A DNA stretch of 64,000 nucleotides from Magnetovibrio sp. (GTDB lineage: Bacteria > Pseudomonadota > Alphaproteobacteria > Rhodospirillales > Magnetovibrionaceae), in NCBI GenBank assembly GCA_026196495.1, contig JAPHSY010000032.1:1-64000 (forward strand), in the 5' to 3' direction. How positions within the stretch are numbered: position 1 is the stretch's first letter; each line of letters opens with the position of its first letter. Position numbers and translations under genes: made by a program. This document shows positions 47,231 to 57,500 of this stretch, piece after piece. Under the pieces are notes generated by a model. It worked only from the letters and a program-made list of their open reading frames with translations. It was not told where the DNA came from and ran no database searches.

Positions 47231-48445
47231 ATGATTTCTGTTGATGAAGCACTTTCAACCATCCTCGACACCCTTGAAGAAACCTGTGCCGAACAAGTTC
47301 CGCTTTCTGAGAGCCTTGGACGTGTCTTAGCCGAAGACATCATTGCGCGCCTAACCCAACCGTGGGCCGATGTATCATCCATGGACGCCTATGCCGTGCG
47401 CCAAGAAGACGTCACCACTGTTCCCGTTGATCTCAAGGTTATTGGCGAAAGCCCCGCAGGTGGCTGTTTCGATGGCACCGTCGGTAAGGGCGAAGCCGTG
47501 CGTATCTTCACAGGTGCCCCGGTCCCCAAAGACACCGACACCATCATCATTCAAGAGAACGTAGAGCGCGATGGCAATACCGTTCGTGTGCTGGAAACGG
47601 CCCCTGCTGGACAGTTCATCCGCCCCGCAGGCCTGGATTTCAAGGCCGGCGAAGTGTTGTTGAGTGCGGGACGCGTAATGACGGCCCGTGATTTGGGACT
47701 AACCGCGGCTGCGAACGTTCCCTGGGTCATGGTCAAACGCAAACCGCGCATTGCCATCATCGCCACGGGCAACGAAGTGGTGATGCCGGGTGACAACTTA
47801 GGCGACAACCAAATCATCAGCTCCAATTCCGTGATGTTGGCAGCCACAGTGCGTGCCTTGGGGGGGGAACCCGTTGATTTGGGGATTGCCCGTGATGATG
47901 AAGGCTCCCTCACCCGCCTGATCCAATCGGCATCAGAAGCCGACATGCTGATCACCATTGGTGGTGCCAGCGTCGGTGACTATGACTTGGTGGGCAAAGT
48001 ACTGACCCAAGAAGGCATGGACTTGAAGTTCTCAAAGGTTGCTATGCGTCCCGGTAAACCCGTGATTTTCGGCTCCCTCAATGGCACCCCGGTTATGGGC
48101 ATGCCCGGAAATCCGGTCAGTGTCGGCGCCAGCTCAATCGTATTTTTGACCCCAGCCATCAGGGCCATGTTGGGCTTGAAGGTCAAAGACCAACCCACGG
48201 AAACCGCACGCCTGGCCATTGATGTGAACGAAAACGATCAACGCCAAGAATACACCCGTGCAACCCTGTCCATTGATGAGAATGGCGAACGCATCGTCAC
48301 ACCGTTTCCCAAGCAAGACAGTGCTATGTTGGCAAAATTTGCCCAAGCCGATTGCGTTATCATTCGCCCTCCCCATGACCCGGCAGCCAAGGCAGGTGAT
48401 TTGGTCAACATCATCGTGCTGCGCACTGGCCGCGTATCGCTTTAA
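47231..48445 (+). CDS. moeA: Molybdopterin molybdenumtransferase, 404 aa
   Basis: Inserts molybdate (or tungstate) into adenylated molybdopterin. Typical segments: SSMDAYAVRQ, GEAVRIFTGAPVPKDTDTIIIQE, IATGNEVVMPG, ISSNS, TIGGASVGDYDLV, MRPGKPVIFG and GMPGNPVSVGAS. Length matches MoeA. Needed by Mo/W enzymes such as the AOR-family protein at 59.4-61.1 kb. The stop TAA overlaps the ATG of the GNAT gene by one base. Confidence 0.97.
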   Translation: MISVDEALSTILDTLEETCAEQVPLSESLGRVLAEDIIARLTQPWADVSSMDAYAVRQEDVTTVPVDLKVIGESPAGGCFDGTVGKGEAVRIFTGAPVPKDTDTIIIQENVERDGNTVRVLETAPAGQFIRPAGLDFKAGEVLLSAGRVMTARDLGLTAAANVPWVMVKRKPRIAIIATGNEVVMPGDNLGDNQIISSNSVMLAATVRALGGEPVDLGIARDDEGSLTRLIQSASEADMLITIGGASVGDYDLVGKVLTQEGMDLKFSKVAMRPGKPVIFGSLNGTPVMGMPGNPVSVGASSIVFLTPAIRAMLGLKVKDQPTETARLAIDVNENDQRQEYTRATLSIDENGERIVTPFPKQDSAMLAKFAQADCVIIRPPHDPAAKAGDLVNIIVLRTGRVSL

Positions 48446-48954
48446 TGCAAATTCGTGAAGAACAAGAAGGCGACCAGCAAGGTATCCGTGACGTCAATGA
48501 TGCGGCCTTTGGTGGCATAGCTGAATCGCAACTGATTGATCGACTGCGTGAAGATGGTCTTTTCATCACCTCATTGGTCGCAGATGAGTATGGCGAAATC
48601 GTTGCTCACATCACATTTTCTGAGCTTGAAATACGTTCTAACGATGGTAATAGCACCATTCGCGGTGCGGCTCTTGCGCCTATGGCCGTCGCCCCAACAC
48701 ACCAGAGAATGGGCATAGGTTCCGAACTTATCCGCCAAGGGCTTGAAAAATGTACGGAAAAAAATATCGAAGCCGTCGTGGTATTGGGACACGAAAATTA
48801 CTATCCCCGCTTTGGCTTTAGCGCTGAAAAAGCAAAATGTCTAAAAAGTCCATTTTCAGGGCCATTTTTTATGGTTTTGGACTTAAAACAGGGCATTTTT
48901 GATGATTTTTCAGGAATCGCCATATACCCAGATGCATTCCAGATTGCTGATTGA
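48445..48954 (+). CDS. GNAT family N-acetyltransferase (YhbS-like), 169 aa
   Basis: Acetyl-CoA-dependent acetyltransferase. The acetyl-CoA loop is MAVAPTHQRMGIGSELIRQGLE (R/Q-x-x-G-x-G/A), followed by VVLGHENYYPRFGFS, the YhbS-type signature. Substrate unknown. Start overlaps the moeA stop by one base, so it ends the trpGDC-moaC-moeA operon. Confidence 0.85.
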   Translation: MQIREEQEGDQQGIRDVNDAAFGGIAESQLIDRLREDGLFITSLVADEYGEIVAHITFSELEIRSNDGNSTIRGAALAPMAVAPTHQRMGIGSELIRQGLEKCTEKNIEAVVVLGHENYYPRFGFSAEKAKCLKSPFSGPFFMVLDLKQGIFDDFSGIAIYPDAFQIAD

Positions 48955-48962
48955 AATAAGAA

Positions 48963-49388
48963 TTAATCTTTAAGCTTAAATTTTGGATGAGGCCGAAATG
49001 GCGAGTCGTTGAGAAACCTGATCTCACGTTCCGACAAGTACCGTCCTTTGAACATTACGGTTTTGACCATGATGACACGATCACTCTTGGTCCGCATTTC
49101 GAGGCTCAATGGATAAGTGCAGGTTATAAATCCCACTGCCGTTTCGCCAGGTTCATCGTTGGATGGGTATTCAAAACGCAACTGAACGCCTCGGATATCC
49201 TGGGCATCCCATTGTTTGGCATCAATCACCACCAAATCACTGAATTTATCAGTAGCCCGTCCGGCAATGGTGGCACAGTTTTTGGCTTCCAATGAAGGGC
49301 TAGATGCAGATGTATTGTTGTCACACGCTATCAAGAACAAGGTGGTGACAACGCAAAGCATTCCCCAAATGGTTTGTTTTTGCACCAT
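48963..49388 (-). CDS. Predicted lipoprotein of unknown function, 141 aa
   Basis: Lipoprotein signal with lipobox LIAC (C22) after a hydrophobic stretch, then DNNTSASS, so the mature protein is likely outer-membrane targeted (D at +2 may instead retain it at the inner membrane). The rest contains two more cysteines and GETAVGFITCTYPLSL but no domain I recognise. Convergent with the GNAT gene, 8 nt apart. Confidence 0.7.
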   Translation of the reverse strand: MVQKQTIWGMLCVVTTLFLIACDNNTSASSPSLEAKNCATIAGRATDKFSDLVVIDAKQWDAQDIRGVQLRFEYPSNDEPGETAVGFITCTYPLSLEMRTKSDRVIMVKTVMFKGRYLSEREIRFLNDSPFRPHPKFKLKD

Positions 49389-49470
49389 TTCTCATTATGC
49401 ACCTAGTCTTGGCGCATAAGCAACTCAAGCAGCATCACTAATCCTGCTGTTAGGCCTTGACGCAGCAAGA

Positions 49471-49485
49471 GAACCAAAGTAGAAC
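49471..49485 (+). promoter_or_regulatory. SOS box (LexA operator) before lexA
   Basis: GAAC-CAAAGTA-GAAC, an exact match to the alphaproteobacterial direct-repeat operator GAAC-N7-GAAC. It is 70 nt before the lexA ATG, so LexA should repress its own gene. Confidence 0.85.
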
Positions 49486-49554
49486 ATAAGGTATGTTTTT
49501 GTTTTGTTCCTTGCTGTTTTTTTTGAGCTAAGGGACTGCAGATGGGGATGAACG

Positions 49555-50268
49555 ATGCTGACCAAAAAACAACACCAACTGTTGATGCTCATTGATGAAC
49601 GGCTTCGTGAAACGGGCATTACCCCCTCTTTTGACGAAATGAAGGATGCCTTGGGCCTCAAGTCCAAATCCGGCATCCATCGTCTTATCAGCGGTCTGGA
49701 AGAACGTGGTTTTATCCGCCGCCTCCCCCACAAAGCACGAGCATTGGAAATCCTCAAGATGCCGGAAAATGTGGATCGAGTAGCCACATCAACAGATACG
49801 TCAGTCGATGAAGCTTCCGCAAACGTGGTCCGGGGACAATTTGGCGCAAAACCAACCGCAGCACATTCTGGAAACGGCAATGGCCTAGCCGAAGTCCCCA
49901 TGCTGGGTCGCATTGCCGCAGGTACGCACCTTCATGGTATCGAACAACCCGCAGAGTATCTCAACATTCCGCCAGATATGCTTGGGGGATCAGGTAAGCA
50001 CTTCTGCTTGGAAGTTGACGGAGAATCCATGATTGACGCCGGTATCCAAGACGGTGACACCGTTGTCATCGAAGAAACCAACACCGCACGCAATGGCTCC
50101 ATCGTGGTGGCCTTGGTGGATGGCGAAGAAACGACGCTGAAATACATTCACAAGAAAGGGGACAAAGTCGCCCTGAAACCCGCCAACAAGGACCATGAAA
50201 CCCGTATATTCGGCCCCGACCGCGTCACGGTCCAGGGGCGTTTGGTGGGATTGATCCGCAAATATTAA
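49555..50268 (+). CDS. lexA: LexA repressor, SOS regulator, 237 aa
   Basis: Represses DNA-damage genes until RecA filaments trigger self-cleavage. The winged-helix domain (1-70) has KKQHQLLMLIDERL and GIHRLISGLEERGFIRRL. The cleavage site is A122-G123 in GRIAAGTH. The catalytic dyad is S158 (DGESMI) and K196 (ETTLKYIHKKG). A long flexible linker (70-110) is typical of alphaproteobacterial LexA. Autoregulated through the SOS box at 49471-49485. Confidence 0.97.
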   Translation: MLTKKQHQLLMLIDERLRETGITPSFDEMKDALGLKSKSGIHRLISGLEERGFIRRLPHKARALEILKMPENVDRVATSTDTSVDEASANVVRGQFGAKPTAAHSGNGNGLAEVPMLGRIAAGTHLHGIEQPAEYLNIPPDMLGGSGKHFCLEVDGESMIDAGIQDGDTVVIEETNTARNGSIVVALVDGEETTLKYIHKKGDKVALKPANKDHETRIFGPDRVTVQGRLVGLIRKY

Positions 50269-50279
50269 AAAAGTCAGGG

Positions 50280-51083
50280 TTAAGCTGGTAGCGCTGTTCC
50301 ATCCGTGTCGAGCGCATGCCCTTCGCGCGCCAAGACTTTATCAACCACAGCAAACAGTTCATCGGGTGAGAACGGCTTTTTCAACCCAGCATCAGCACCA
50401 ACAATCTCTGCCGCACTCAAGCCCTGTTCGCCCTGTTTGTCATCTTTCCAACCACCTGATACAGCCACTATGCGGATATTGGGCCAGTTTTTTCGGATTT
50501 TTTGGATCACTGACAAACCACCCTCACCAGGCATAAAAATATCAGTTACCAAAAGATCAACGCCAACAATTTCACGACTCGCCAAGGCCTGTTCAGCCGT
50601 TTCAGCTTCGAAAACTTCATGACGACCATCTTCGAACATTCGGCGCATAACCTTGCGTTGAACGGTACTGTCTTCGACGATCAGCACACGCGTTTTGCTT
50701 TCCCCACCCCTACGCGCCAACAAGTACTCAATTTTTTCCGTCAAAACATCAATACTGAAGGGCTTTTGCAGTATGGCATCGGCACCGATGTTACGAGCTT
50801 TCAGAAGAGTTTTGTCACGCCCTCCCTCACCCGCACCGGCTGACATTGCAATAACCGGCACATCAGGCCAGTTGCGCTTGATACGTCGGATACCTTCATA
50901 TCCGTCCATGCCCGGCATGATGATGTCTGTAATGATCAAGTCCACCAACTGGCCACCATGTTTCAACGCATCTTCCATGCGCGTGGCTTGCAGTGTCTGG
51001 TACTTCTTATCCGTAAGACCACGAGATAGAAATTCACAGACAGTTGGACTGTCATCCACAATTAAGATTCGTGTAAAATTCAA
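50280..51083 (-). CDS. Double receiver-domain response regulator (REC-REC), 267 aa
   Basis: Two CheY-like receiver domains without an output domain. REC1 has VDDSP, phospho-acceptor D53 (ITDIIMPGMDG) and K107. REC2 has VEDST, D181 (VTDIFMPGEGG) and LKKPFS. This design suits a phosphorelay hub or a sink. The start is uncertain: I use TTG at 51083, preceded by GGGGGG at 6-7 nt, because REC1 begins there. Further in-frame ATG (51176) and TTG (51197) codons add up to 38 unstructured residues. No kinase is adjacent. The C-terminus is unremarkable. Confidence 0.88.
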   Translation of the reverse strand: MNFTRILIVDDSPTVCEFLSRGLTDKKYQTLQATRMEDALKHGGQLVDLIITDIIMPGMDGYEGIRRIKRNWPDVPVIAMSAGAGEGGRDKTLLKARNIGADAILQKPFSIDVLTEKIEYLLARRGGESKTRVLIVEDSTVQRKVMRRMFEDGRHEVFEAETAEQALASREIVGVDLLVTDIFMPGEGGLSVIQKIRKNWPNIRIVAVSGGWKDDKQGEQGLSAAEIVGADAGLKKPFSPDELFAVVDKVLAREGHALDTDGTALPA

Positions 51084-51253
51084 CGGAGGCCCCCCCGTAC
51101 CCAGTATTACAGTTGATGGCCCAGGTTTTCCTGTTAACCGCCAACATCCCCATATTGACGCATCCCCATGCGTCATATCCGAATTGATATTAATCAATTC
51201 AGACGACCATCACAATTCATTTATCGTATTTTTCTAATATATTTAGAGTAGCT

Positions 51254-53308
51254 CTAATCTGCGCCCTGAACAACCCAGGGACGCTGCCCACGCTGTCCGT
51301 TAACTGTTTCAATTCTAAGCACCGTCTCATCTTTGGACAACCAAACACCATGGGTCCCCCAATAGGACAGTTCATCTTTTGAAATCATATAGTTAGAATA
51401 TCTACAACTCTCAATGGGTTGCTCCACCACAACCACTTGAGCCATGGCGCAGTCTTCCATTTGTGCATCCTCCGTGGCGCTAAAGGCCACCGTATGTTTG
51501 CCAAGTCGATAAATGCACCCAAGTCCATCACAACTCAATTGTTGCGAATTTTGGGCCATATCTGACCAGCGTTTCCCATCATCGTCTTGCCCTGCACGCC
51601 GTTGCCAAATAGCACGTTCAAATTTTGCCGATGATAGGGTCGAAAATGCATACCCCCCGTCACCATCAGCAACCGCCGCCATCTTGCCATTTGAGTGGAT
51701 GAGTACATCTGGCGAATCGCTTATCATCAATGCTACACCGCCAGCCATAACCATGGGCAATCCTAGAGCCCTGAACCATCCCTGCCACAGAGCCAACCAC
51801 AAACCGCCCAAAACCACACACGCCAGCCCCCATACTGGAAAAGCCGGAACCAATGTGATGGATCCTGGCCAACTGGCAACTTCGTGTGCGGTCAGTAATA
51901 CCGCCTCGATTCCCCAGCCCATGGGCACCAGAGCCAAATCTTCCAACCCCAAAGGCATCAATACATAAGCCACAATGGCCCAGGGCATGATCCACAACGC
52001 GGTTATCGGCACAGCAATGATGTTTGCAGCCAAACCAAAGTCAGCCACCCGGTTAAAGTGAAAGGCCGCAAACACGCCTGTGGCCGCGCCGGCAACGGCG
52101 GTGGATACAACAACCCCCAACACATATCGCCCTACACGCCCCCAAAACGTCCGGGCAGGTTTGGCAAACATACCACTATGTTTCAGGCCTTCATAAACCG
52201 CAACCAATGCCACAACCGCAGAAAAAGACATCTGAAAGCTGGCACCCAACAAACTTTCGGGTGAAAGCAGCAAGATTAAAAGGGCTGCCCACATTACCAA
52301 ACGCATGGATACCGCTTTGCGATCAAACAACACCGCCAACAATACCAAAGCCACCATCATGAAGGCGCGTTGTGTTGGCACCGTAGCGCCGGCCAACATG
52401 GCGTAACCAAAAGCAGCCACGATACTTGCAACAGCGGCCCACTTCTTAATCGGATAGCGTAATGCAACAGACGGAACCAAAGCACAGCCAGCACGCACGG
52501 CAAAAAATATCAATCCGGCAATTAATCCCACATGCAGCCCAGATATAGCCAGCAAATGCGCCAATCCACTGGCGCGCATATCATCCATAACGCTGTCGCC
52601 AATGGTCCCGCGCTGACCAGTCATCAAGGCCGCTGCAACATGGCCAACTTCACCACCAAGTTGGCTCTGTATCACCATCGCCATATGCAACCGCAAACGC
52701 TGAAATGCAAATCGCAAGCTATCAATACCGTTTTCTGGGGCACGGCCTATGACAGATGGCGGGCCATAAGAAAAGCCAACGCCTCCGATGGCTTGAAAAT
52801 AGCTTTGGCGTTGGAAGTCGAAGGCCCCAGGCATGGCAGGGGCTGGTGGTGGGCGCAAATTTGCACGCATTTCCAACCAATCACCGGGCTGGAACTGGGG
52901 TTGCTCCCTCCCAGTCAACTTCACCCGCACAAATTTTGGTGTAAAATCGGGACCAAGACGCGAAATGGTCAAGTTGCCCAGAGTCACCCGTAATCCAGTG
53001 TGCAGGACTTCTAGACGCTCCACCTGCCCCGATAGACGCACAGGGCCCGTTTCTGCACTTAAAGTCGGTGCAGCCACCCACCAAGTCCGAAAAGTCGCCA
53101 CTGAAAGCCCTAAAGCCACCACAAACAGGGCTAAAAACAGCATTGAGAGCCCATTTTTCGCCCTCAAGCCATAGGAGAGCCCGGCAAAAACTAGTGTCGC
53201 AGAAACACCAATATACAAGGGCGGTTCAAAATGCAGACTAAAATACAGTCCGATTCCCAGGCCCAACAACACAGGCAGCCACAGAATCCAACGGCTGCGC
53301 TGAATCAT
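51254..53308 (-). CDS. comEC: ComEC/Rec2-type membrane DNA-uptake channel, 684 aa
   Basis: Polytopic inner-membrane protein of natural transformation; the family transports single-stranded DNA. A DUF4131-like N-terminal part with an OB-like fold (about 60-200) precedes the competence core with SGLAHLLAISGLHVGLIAGLIFF, YPIKKWAAVASIV and AGATVPTQRAFMMVALVLLA. The last 170 residues lack an HxHxDH metallo-beta-lactamase motif. The ATG at 53308 is chosen; a TTG at 53353 is possible. It is divergent from gltX, an arrangement seen in many alphaproteobacteria. No pilus genes are adjacent. Confidence 0.93.
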   Translation of the reverse strand: MIQRSRWILWLPVLLGLGIGLYFSLHFEPPLYIGVSATLVFAGLSYGLRAKNGLSMLFLALFVVALGLSVATFRTWWVAAPTLSAETGPVRLSGQVERLEVLHTGLRVTLGNLTISRLGPDFTPKFVRVKLTGREQPQFQPGDWLEMRANLRPPPAPAMPGAFDFQRQSYFQAIGGVGFSYGPPSVIGRAPENGIDSLRFAFQRLRLHMAMVIQSQLGGEVGHVAAALMTGQRGTIGDSVMDDMRASGLAHLLAISGLHVGLIAGLIFFAVRAGCALVPSVALRYPIKKWAAVASIVAAFGYAMLAGATVPTQRAFMMVALVLLAVLFDRKAVSMRLVMWAALLILLLSPESLLGASFQMSFSAVVALVAVYEGLKHSGMFAKPARTFWGRVGRYVLGVVVSTAVAGAATGVFAAFHFNRVADFGLAANIIAVPITALWIMPWAIVAYVLMPLGLEDLALVPMGWGIEAVLLTAHEVASWPGSITLVPAFPVWGLACVVLGGLWLALWQGWFRALGLPMVMAGGVALMISDSPDVLIHSNGKMAAVADGDGGYAFSTLSSAKFERAIWQRRAGQDDDGKRWSDMAQNSQQLSCDGLGCIYRLGKHTVAFSATEDAQMEDCAMAQVVVVEQPIESCRYSNYMISKDELSYWGTHGVWLSKDETVLRIETVNGQRGQRPWVVQGAD

Positions 53309-53524
53309 GAATGACTGTGATAATCGGGATATTCCCCCTATATCGCGCTGCAAAATCAGGATTTTTCTGTCCTTTTTGGCCTATTTAACGTAGAAAAGCG
53401 CCAACAAACGCAAAAACACCACTCAAATGCTGCAATTGCGAAAACAATGTGCTACACCCTACCCCAATGGTTAGGTATAGCATTCAGATTACACGAATTT
53501 AGACCTGAGAGTACAACGGCAAAC

Positions 53525-54928
53525 ATGACCGTCATTACACGTTTCGCACCTTCTCCTACTGGTTTTTTACACATCGGCGGTGCCCGCACCGCGTTGTTCA
53601 ACTATTTGTATGCCAAACACACCGGCGGCAAGTTCTTGCTGCGCATTGAAGACACTGACCGTGAACGCTCCACCCAAGAAGCTGTAGACGCCATTCAATC
53701 TGGCATGAAATGGCTTGGATTGGATTGGGACGATGACCTAGTTTCCCAGTTCAACAACGCCCCACGTCACACCGAAGTGGCCCATGAGCTGCTCGCCAAA
53801 GGCAAAGCTTACAAGTGTACCTGCACCCCTGAAGAGCTCGCTGCCATGCGCGAACAAGCCAAAGCAGAAGGCCGCCCTATGCGTTATGACGGGCGTTGTC
53901 GTGATAAAGACCACGATCCGGCTGATGGCACCTATGTTGTGCGCATCAAGGCCGAACATGAAGGGAAAACCATTATCAACGACCTAATTCAGGGCGAAGT
54001 GAAGGTTTCCAACACCGAAATTGACGATTTCGTCATTCTGCGCGCCGATGGCACACCAACGTACATGCTGGCTGTCGTTGTTGATGATCACGATATGGGC
54101 ATTACCCATGTTGTGCGTGGTGATGACCACCTGACCAATGCTTTTCGCCAGATGCAAATCTATGATGCTATGGGTTGGGACCGCCCTATTTTTGCACATA
54201 TGCCTTTGCTGCACGGCTCTGATGGCAAGAAGTTGTCCAAACGCCACGGTGCATTAGGTGTTGAAGCATACCGTGATATGGGCTTGTTGCCCGAAGCGGT
54301 GAACAACTACTTACTCCGCCTCGGCTGGGGCCATGGTGACGATGAAATTATCTCGCGCGAACAAGCCATCGAATGGTTTGATGTGGTGGATGTGGGCAAA
54401 GGCGCCGCACGGTTTGATGCGGACAAACTGGCTCACCTCAACGCCCACTACATGCGCGAAGCCGACGACCAAAGATTGGTCGACCTGATTTGGCCAATTG
54501 TTGAACAACAGTTGGGCAATAGTGCATCCAAAGACGGAAAAGATCGCATATTACGCGGCATGCCCGGCCTAAAGGATCGCGCAAAAAACACACTAGAACT
54601 TGCTGATAATGCAGTATTTTATGCCAAGTCCCGCCCGTTGGAGATGAATGAAAAAGCATCCAAACTGGTATCAGGAAATGGTGCAGAAATTCTGCAACAA
54701 ACTATCACTAAGTTCACTGAAGAAGAGAATTGGCAGTCCGACGCCCTCCAAGATCTCACCAAAGCTTATGCCGAACAGGCAGAGCTCAAGCTTGGCAAAG
54801 TTGCCCAGCCGCTCCGTGCGGCTCTGACCGGGTCCAACATTTCTCCAAGCATATTTGAGGTCATGGAAGTGTTAGGGAAAGAGGAAAGCCTGGGGCGTCT
54901 CCAAGACGCTCTAACTGGGGCTGAATAA
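53525..54928 (+). CDS. gltX: Glutamyl-tRNA synthetase, 467 aa
   Basis: Class I aminoacyl-tRNA synthetase. The ATP-binding HIGH-type motif is [17 protein letters not shown] and the KMSKS-type motif is [11 protein letters not shown]. Other signatures are [11 protein letters not shown] and [20 protein letters not shown]. The length matches bacterial GluRS when starting at the ATG at 53525; the frame is open upstream to 53447 but those residues are not conserved. gltA follows 82 nt downstream. Confidence 0.97.
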   Translation: MTVITRFAPSPTGFLHIGGARTALFNYLYAKHTGGKFLLRIEDTDRERSTQEAVDAIQSGMKWLGLDWDDDLVSQFNNAPRHTEVAHELLAKGKAYKCTCTPEELAAMREQAKAEGRPMRYDGRCRDKDHDPADGTYVVRIKAEHEGKTIINDLIQGEVKVSNTEIDDFVILRADGTPTYMLAVVVDDHDMGITHVVRGDDHLTNAFRQMQIYDAMGWDRPIFAHMPLLHGSDGKKLSKRHGALGVEAYRDMGLLPEAVNNYLLRLGWGHGDDEIISREQAIEWFDVVDVGKGAARFDADKLAHLNAHYMREADDQRLVDLIWPIVEQQLGNSASKDGKDRILRGMPGLKDRAKNTLELADNAVFYAKSRPLEMNEKASKLVSGNGAEILQQTITKFTEEENWQSDALQDLTKAYAEQAELKLGKVAQPLRAALTGSNISPSIFEVMEVLGKEESLGRLQDALTGAE

Positions 54929-55010
54929 GTATTGCAAGAGGCGCACAAGCGCCCAATCTGTCAGAGGAACCCCCGTCCCGCCCCGGACGGCAAATAAATC
55001 GTGAGGAACC

Positions 55011-56321
55011 ATGAGTAACAAAGATAACGCACGCACTTTTACACTGACCAATAACGAAACCGGTGAAAGCTGGGAACTGCCTGTTCTCGAAGGCAGCGTT
55101 GGTCCACGTGTGATCGATGTCCGTCGTATTTACGCAGATACAGGCCACTTCACTTACGATCCGGGCTTTACCTCCACAGGTAGTTGCCAATCGGACATCA
55201 CCTACATTGATGGTGACAAAGGTGAATTGATGTATCGCGGCTACCCGATCGAACAATTGGCGGTTCATTCCGACTACACGGAAACCTGCTATTTGCTGAT
55301 CTATGGTGAACTGCCAACTGCAGAAGAAAAAACCAAGTTCGAACAACGCATCACCTACCACACGATGCTGCACGAACAAATCCATAGCTTCTACGACGGT
55401 TTCCGTCGTGACAGTCACCCGATGGCTATTATGGTGGGTGTGGTTGGTGCTCTGGCTGCTTTCTACCACGACAGCACAGACATTACCGATCCAAAGCACC
55501 GTTTTGTGGCTTCCACCCGCATGATCGCAAAAATGCCGACGATTGCTGCCAACGCATTCCGCTATTCCCAAGGAATGCCGTTCGTCTATCCGCGCAACGA
55601 TTTAACTTATGCTGAGAACTTCTTGTACATGATGTTCTCCAACCCATGCGAAGAGTACAAGGTTAACCCAGTTCTGGCCCGCGCTATGGATCGCATCTTG
55701 ATTTTGCACGCTGACCACGAACAAAACGCTTCGACCTCCACTGTTCGTTTGGCAGGTTCATCCGGTGCCAACCCGTTTGCATGTATCTCTTCTGGTATTT
55801 CTTGCCTGTGGGGGCCGGCACATGGTGGCGCAAACGAAGCCGTGCTGAACATGTTAGAAGAAATTGGTTCTATTGATCACATTGATGAATACATCGCCAA
55901 AGCAAAAGACAAAGAAGATCCGTTCCGCCTGATGGGTTTCGGCCACCGCGTCTATAAGAACTTCGACCCGCGCGCAACGATTATGCGCGAAACGGCACAC
56001 GAAGTTCTGAAAGAATTGGGCCTGGAAGACGAGCCACTTTTGAAGCTGGCTATGAAACTGGAAAAAATCGCACTGGAAGACGAATACTTCGTTTCCAAAA
56101 AACTGTATCCGAACGTCGATTTCTATTCCGGCATCATCTACCGTGCCATGGGTATCCCGACCGACATGTTCACGGTGTTGTTTGCCGTCGCCCGGACCGT
56201 TGGCTGGGTTGCCCAGTGGAACGAAATGATCGAAGACCCATCTCAAAAAATTGGTCGCCCACGTCAGTTGTTCACCGGTTCTGCCACACGTGATTACGTA
56301 CAAATCAAGGATCGTGGGTAA
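55011..56321 (+). CDS. gltA: Citrate synthase (type II, hexameric), 436 aa
   Basis: Condenses oxaloacetate and acetyl-CoA, entry step of the TCA cycle. Residues seen: [26 protein letters not shown] (catalytic His), [14 protein letters not shown] (catalytic His), [24 protein letters not shown] (catalytic Asp) and [10 protein letters not shown] at the end. Length is that of Gram-negative type II enzymes. GAGGAA precedes the ATG. A terminator follows. Confidence 0.98.
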   Translation: MSNKDNARTFTLTNNETGESWELPVLEGSVGPRVIDVRRIYADTGHFTYDPGFTSTGSCQSDITYIDGDKGELMYRGYPIEQLAVHSDYTETCYLLIYGELPTAEEKTKFEQRITYHTMLHEQIHSFYDGFRRDSHPMAIMVGVVGALAAFYHDSTDITDPKHRFVASTRMIAKMPTIAANAFRYSQGMPFVYPRNDLTYAENFLYMMFSNPCEEYKVNPVLARAMDRILILHADHEQNASTSTVRLAGSSGANPFACISSGISCLWGPAHGGANEAVLNMLEEIGSIDHIDEYIAKAKDKEDPFRLMGFGHRVYKNFDPRATIMRETAHEVLKELGLEDEPLLKLAMKLEKIALEDEYFVSKKLYPNVDFYSGIIYRAMGIPTDMFTVLFAVARTVGWVAQWNEMIEDPSQKIGRPRQLFTGSATRDYVQIKDRG

Positions 56322-56346
56322 GCCTCTCCCCTTTGATTTCAAACAA

Positions 56347-56379
56347 GAAACGGCGGCTCAAACGAGCCGCCGTTTTTTA
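56347..56379 (+). terminator. Rho-independent terminator after gltA
   Basis: Perfect 12-bp arms at 56348-56359 and 56364-56375 (AAACGGCGGCTC/GAGCCGCCGTTT), loop 4, followed by a T-run. Confidence 0.93.
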
Positions 56380-56486
56380 TTTCTAATTTTAATTTATCTG
56401 TAGGCTTCATAGATTGCGACTTATCGAAAATTAAGGCACTCTAATATATGCGCCAGTCGTTCAGGTCATCTCGTCGGAACGCCATA

Positions 56487-57500
56487 ATGTCATTTGTTTC
56501 TGAAATTCATACTTCCCTTAGCCGCTCCCTACTAAAGCCGATTCTAATTGGAATACTGGCTTTAACGGTTGCCGCATGTGGTAAGGACGATACCAAGACC
56601 AAGAATATCGGCTTCTTGTTGGGCGTTGATGTTTTCAAAAACGTCTTTGAAGGCTTCAAAAACGGAATGACCGAACAAGGCCATTTTGATGGGAAAAACG
56701 TTGTTTATCATTTGAGTGCGGCCAAAGGTGACCGTGCACAGATGAAGTCGATGTGTGAAGACTTCGTCGCAAAAAAGGTAGACCTGATCGTAACGACCAC
56801 AAATGGGGCGGCACTGGCCTGTAAGGCAGCCATCAAAGGTCATAATATCCCAATGGTGTTTACAGTTGTTTTGTCCCCTGTCCGTTCCGGTGTTGTTGAT
56901 AATTTACAAGCCCCATCAAACAACATCACAGGTGTTCGCAATCCACTTGATGAATTCATTGGTAAACGACTGGAATTTTTTAAAACTATGGCTCCAGGCG
57001 CTCGTCGTATCTGGTTGCCTGTCAACACAAATTATCCAACTACGAAGCATTTCCTTACGGCTTTACGCGATGGCGCAAAGCAAATGGACCTCGAATTGAT
57101 GGAACAAGAGATCAAAAGTACTTCTGAAATTATTGATTATTTGGGCAGTCTTGATACCGCGCCATTTGATGCAATCTTCATCCCACCAAATCCAGCTCCT
57201 CAATCCAAAGAAGGGTATGAAGCCATAACAAATTTTGCAGACATGCATCAACTTCCCATTATTGGAAACACTCTACGACAAGTAGAGCAAGGAGCATTAT
57301 TCAGCTATCACGTTGACAAAAAACAAGTGGGGCATCAAGCCGCATATTTGGTTAATCAAGTACTGAGTTCGAAGGACACCATCCCCTTTCCTGTCATCAA
57401 CGGCGAACCAGATCTTGTCTTGAATTTGTCCAAAATCAGAGCATTAGGGCTAAAAACGGACAACGCATTGATTTCGTTCGCAAGGACCATCATTGAATGA
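56487..57500 (+). CDS. ABC-type substrate-binding lipoprotein (PF04392-like), 337 aa
   Basis: Periplasmic binding protein of the ABC_sub_bind family (two-lobe fold as in TrpX/LsrB relatives). It is a lipoprotein with lipobox TVAAC (C31 with the ATG at 56487). Family segments: KNIGFLLGVDVFKNVFEGF, VDLIVTTTNGAALACKAA, IPMVFTVVLSPVRSGVV, NNITGVRNPL and DAIFIPPNPAP. No permease or ATPase gene is nearby. It overlaps the next histidine kinase gene by 4 nt, so it most likely presents a ligand to that kinase. An ATG at 56448 would give a 13-residue longer leader. Confidence 0.88.
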   Translation: MSFVSEIHTSLSRSLLKPILIGILALTVAACGKDDTKTKNIGFLLGVDVFKNVFEGFKNGMTEQGHFDGKNVVYHLSAAKGDRAQMKSMCEDFVAKKVDLIVTTTNGAALACKAAIKGHNIPMVFTVVLSPVRSGVVDNLQAPSNNITGVRNPLDEFIGKRLEFFKTMAPGARRIWLPVNTNYPTTKHFLTALRDGAKQMDLELMEQEIKSTSEIIDYLGSLDTAPFDAIFIPPNPAPQSKEGYEAITNFADMHQLPIIGNTLRQVEQGALFSYHVDKKQVGHQAAYLVNQVLSSKDTIPFPVINGEPDLVLNLSKIRALGLKTDNALISFARTIIE

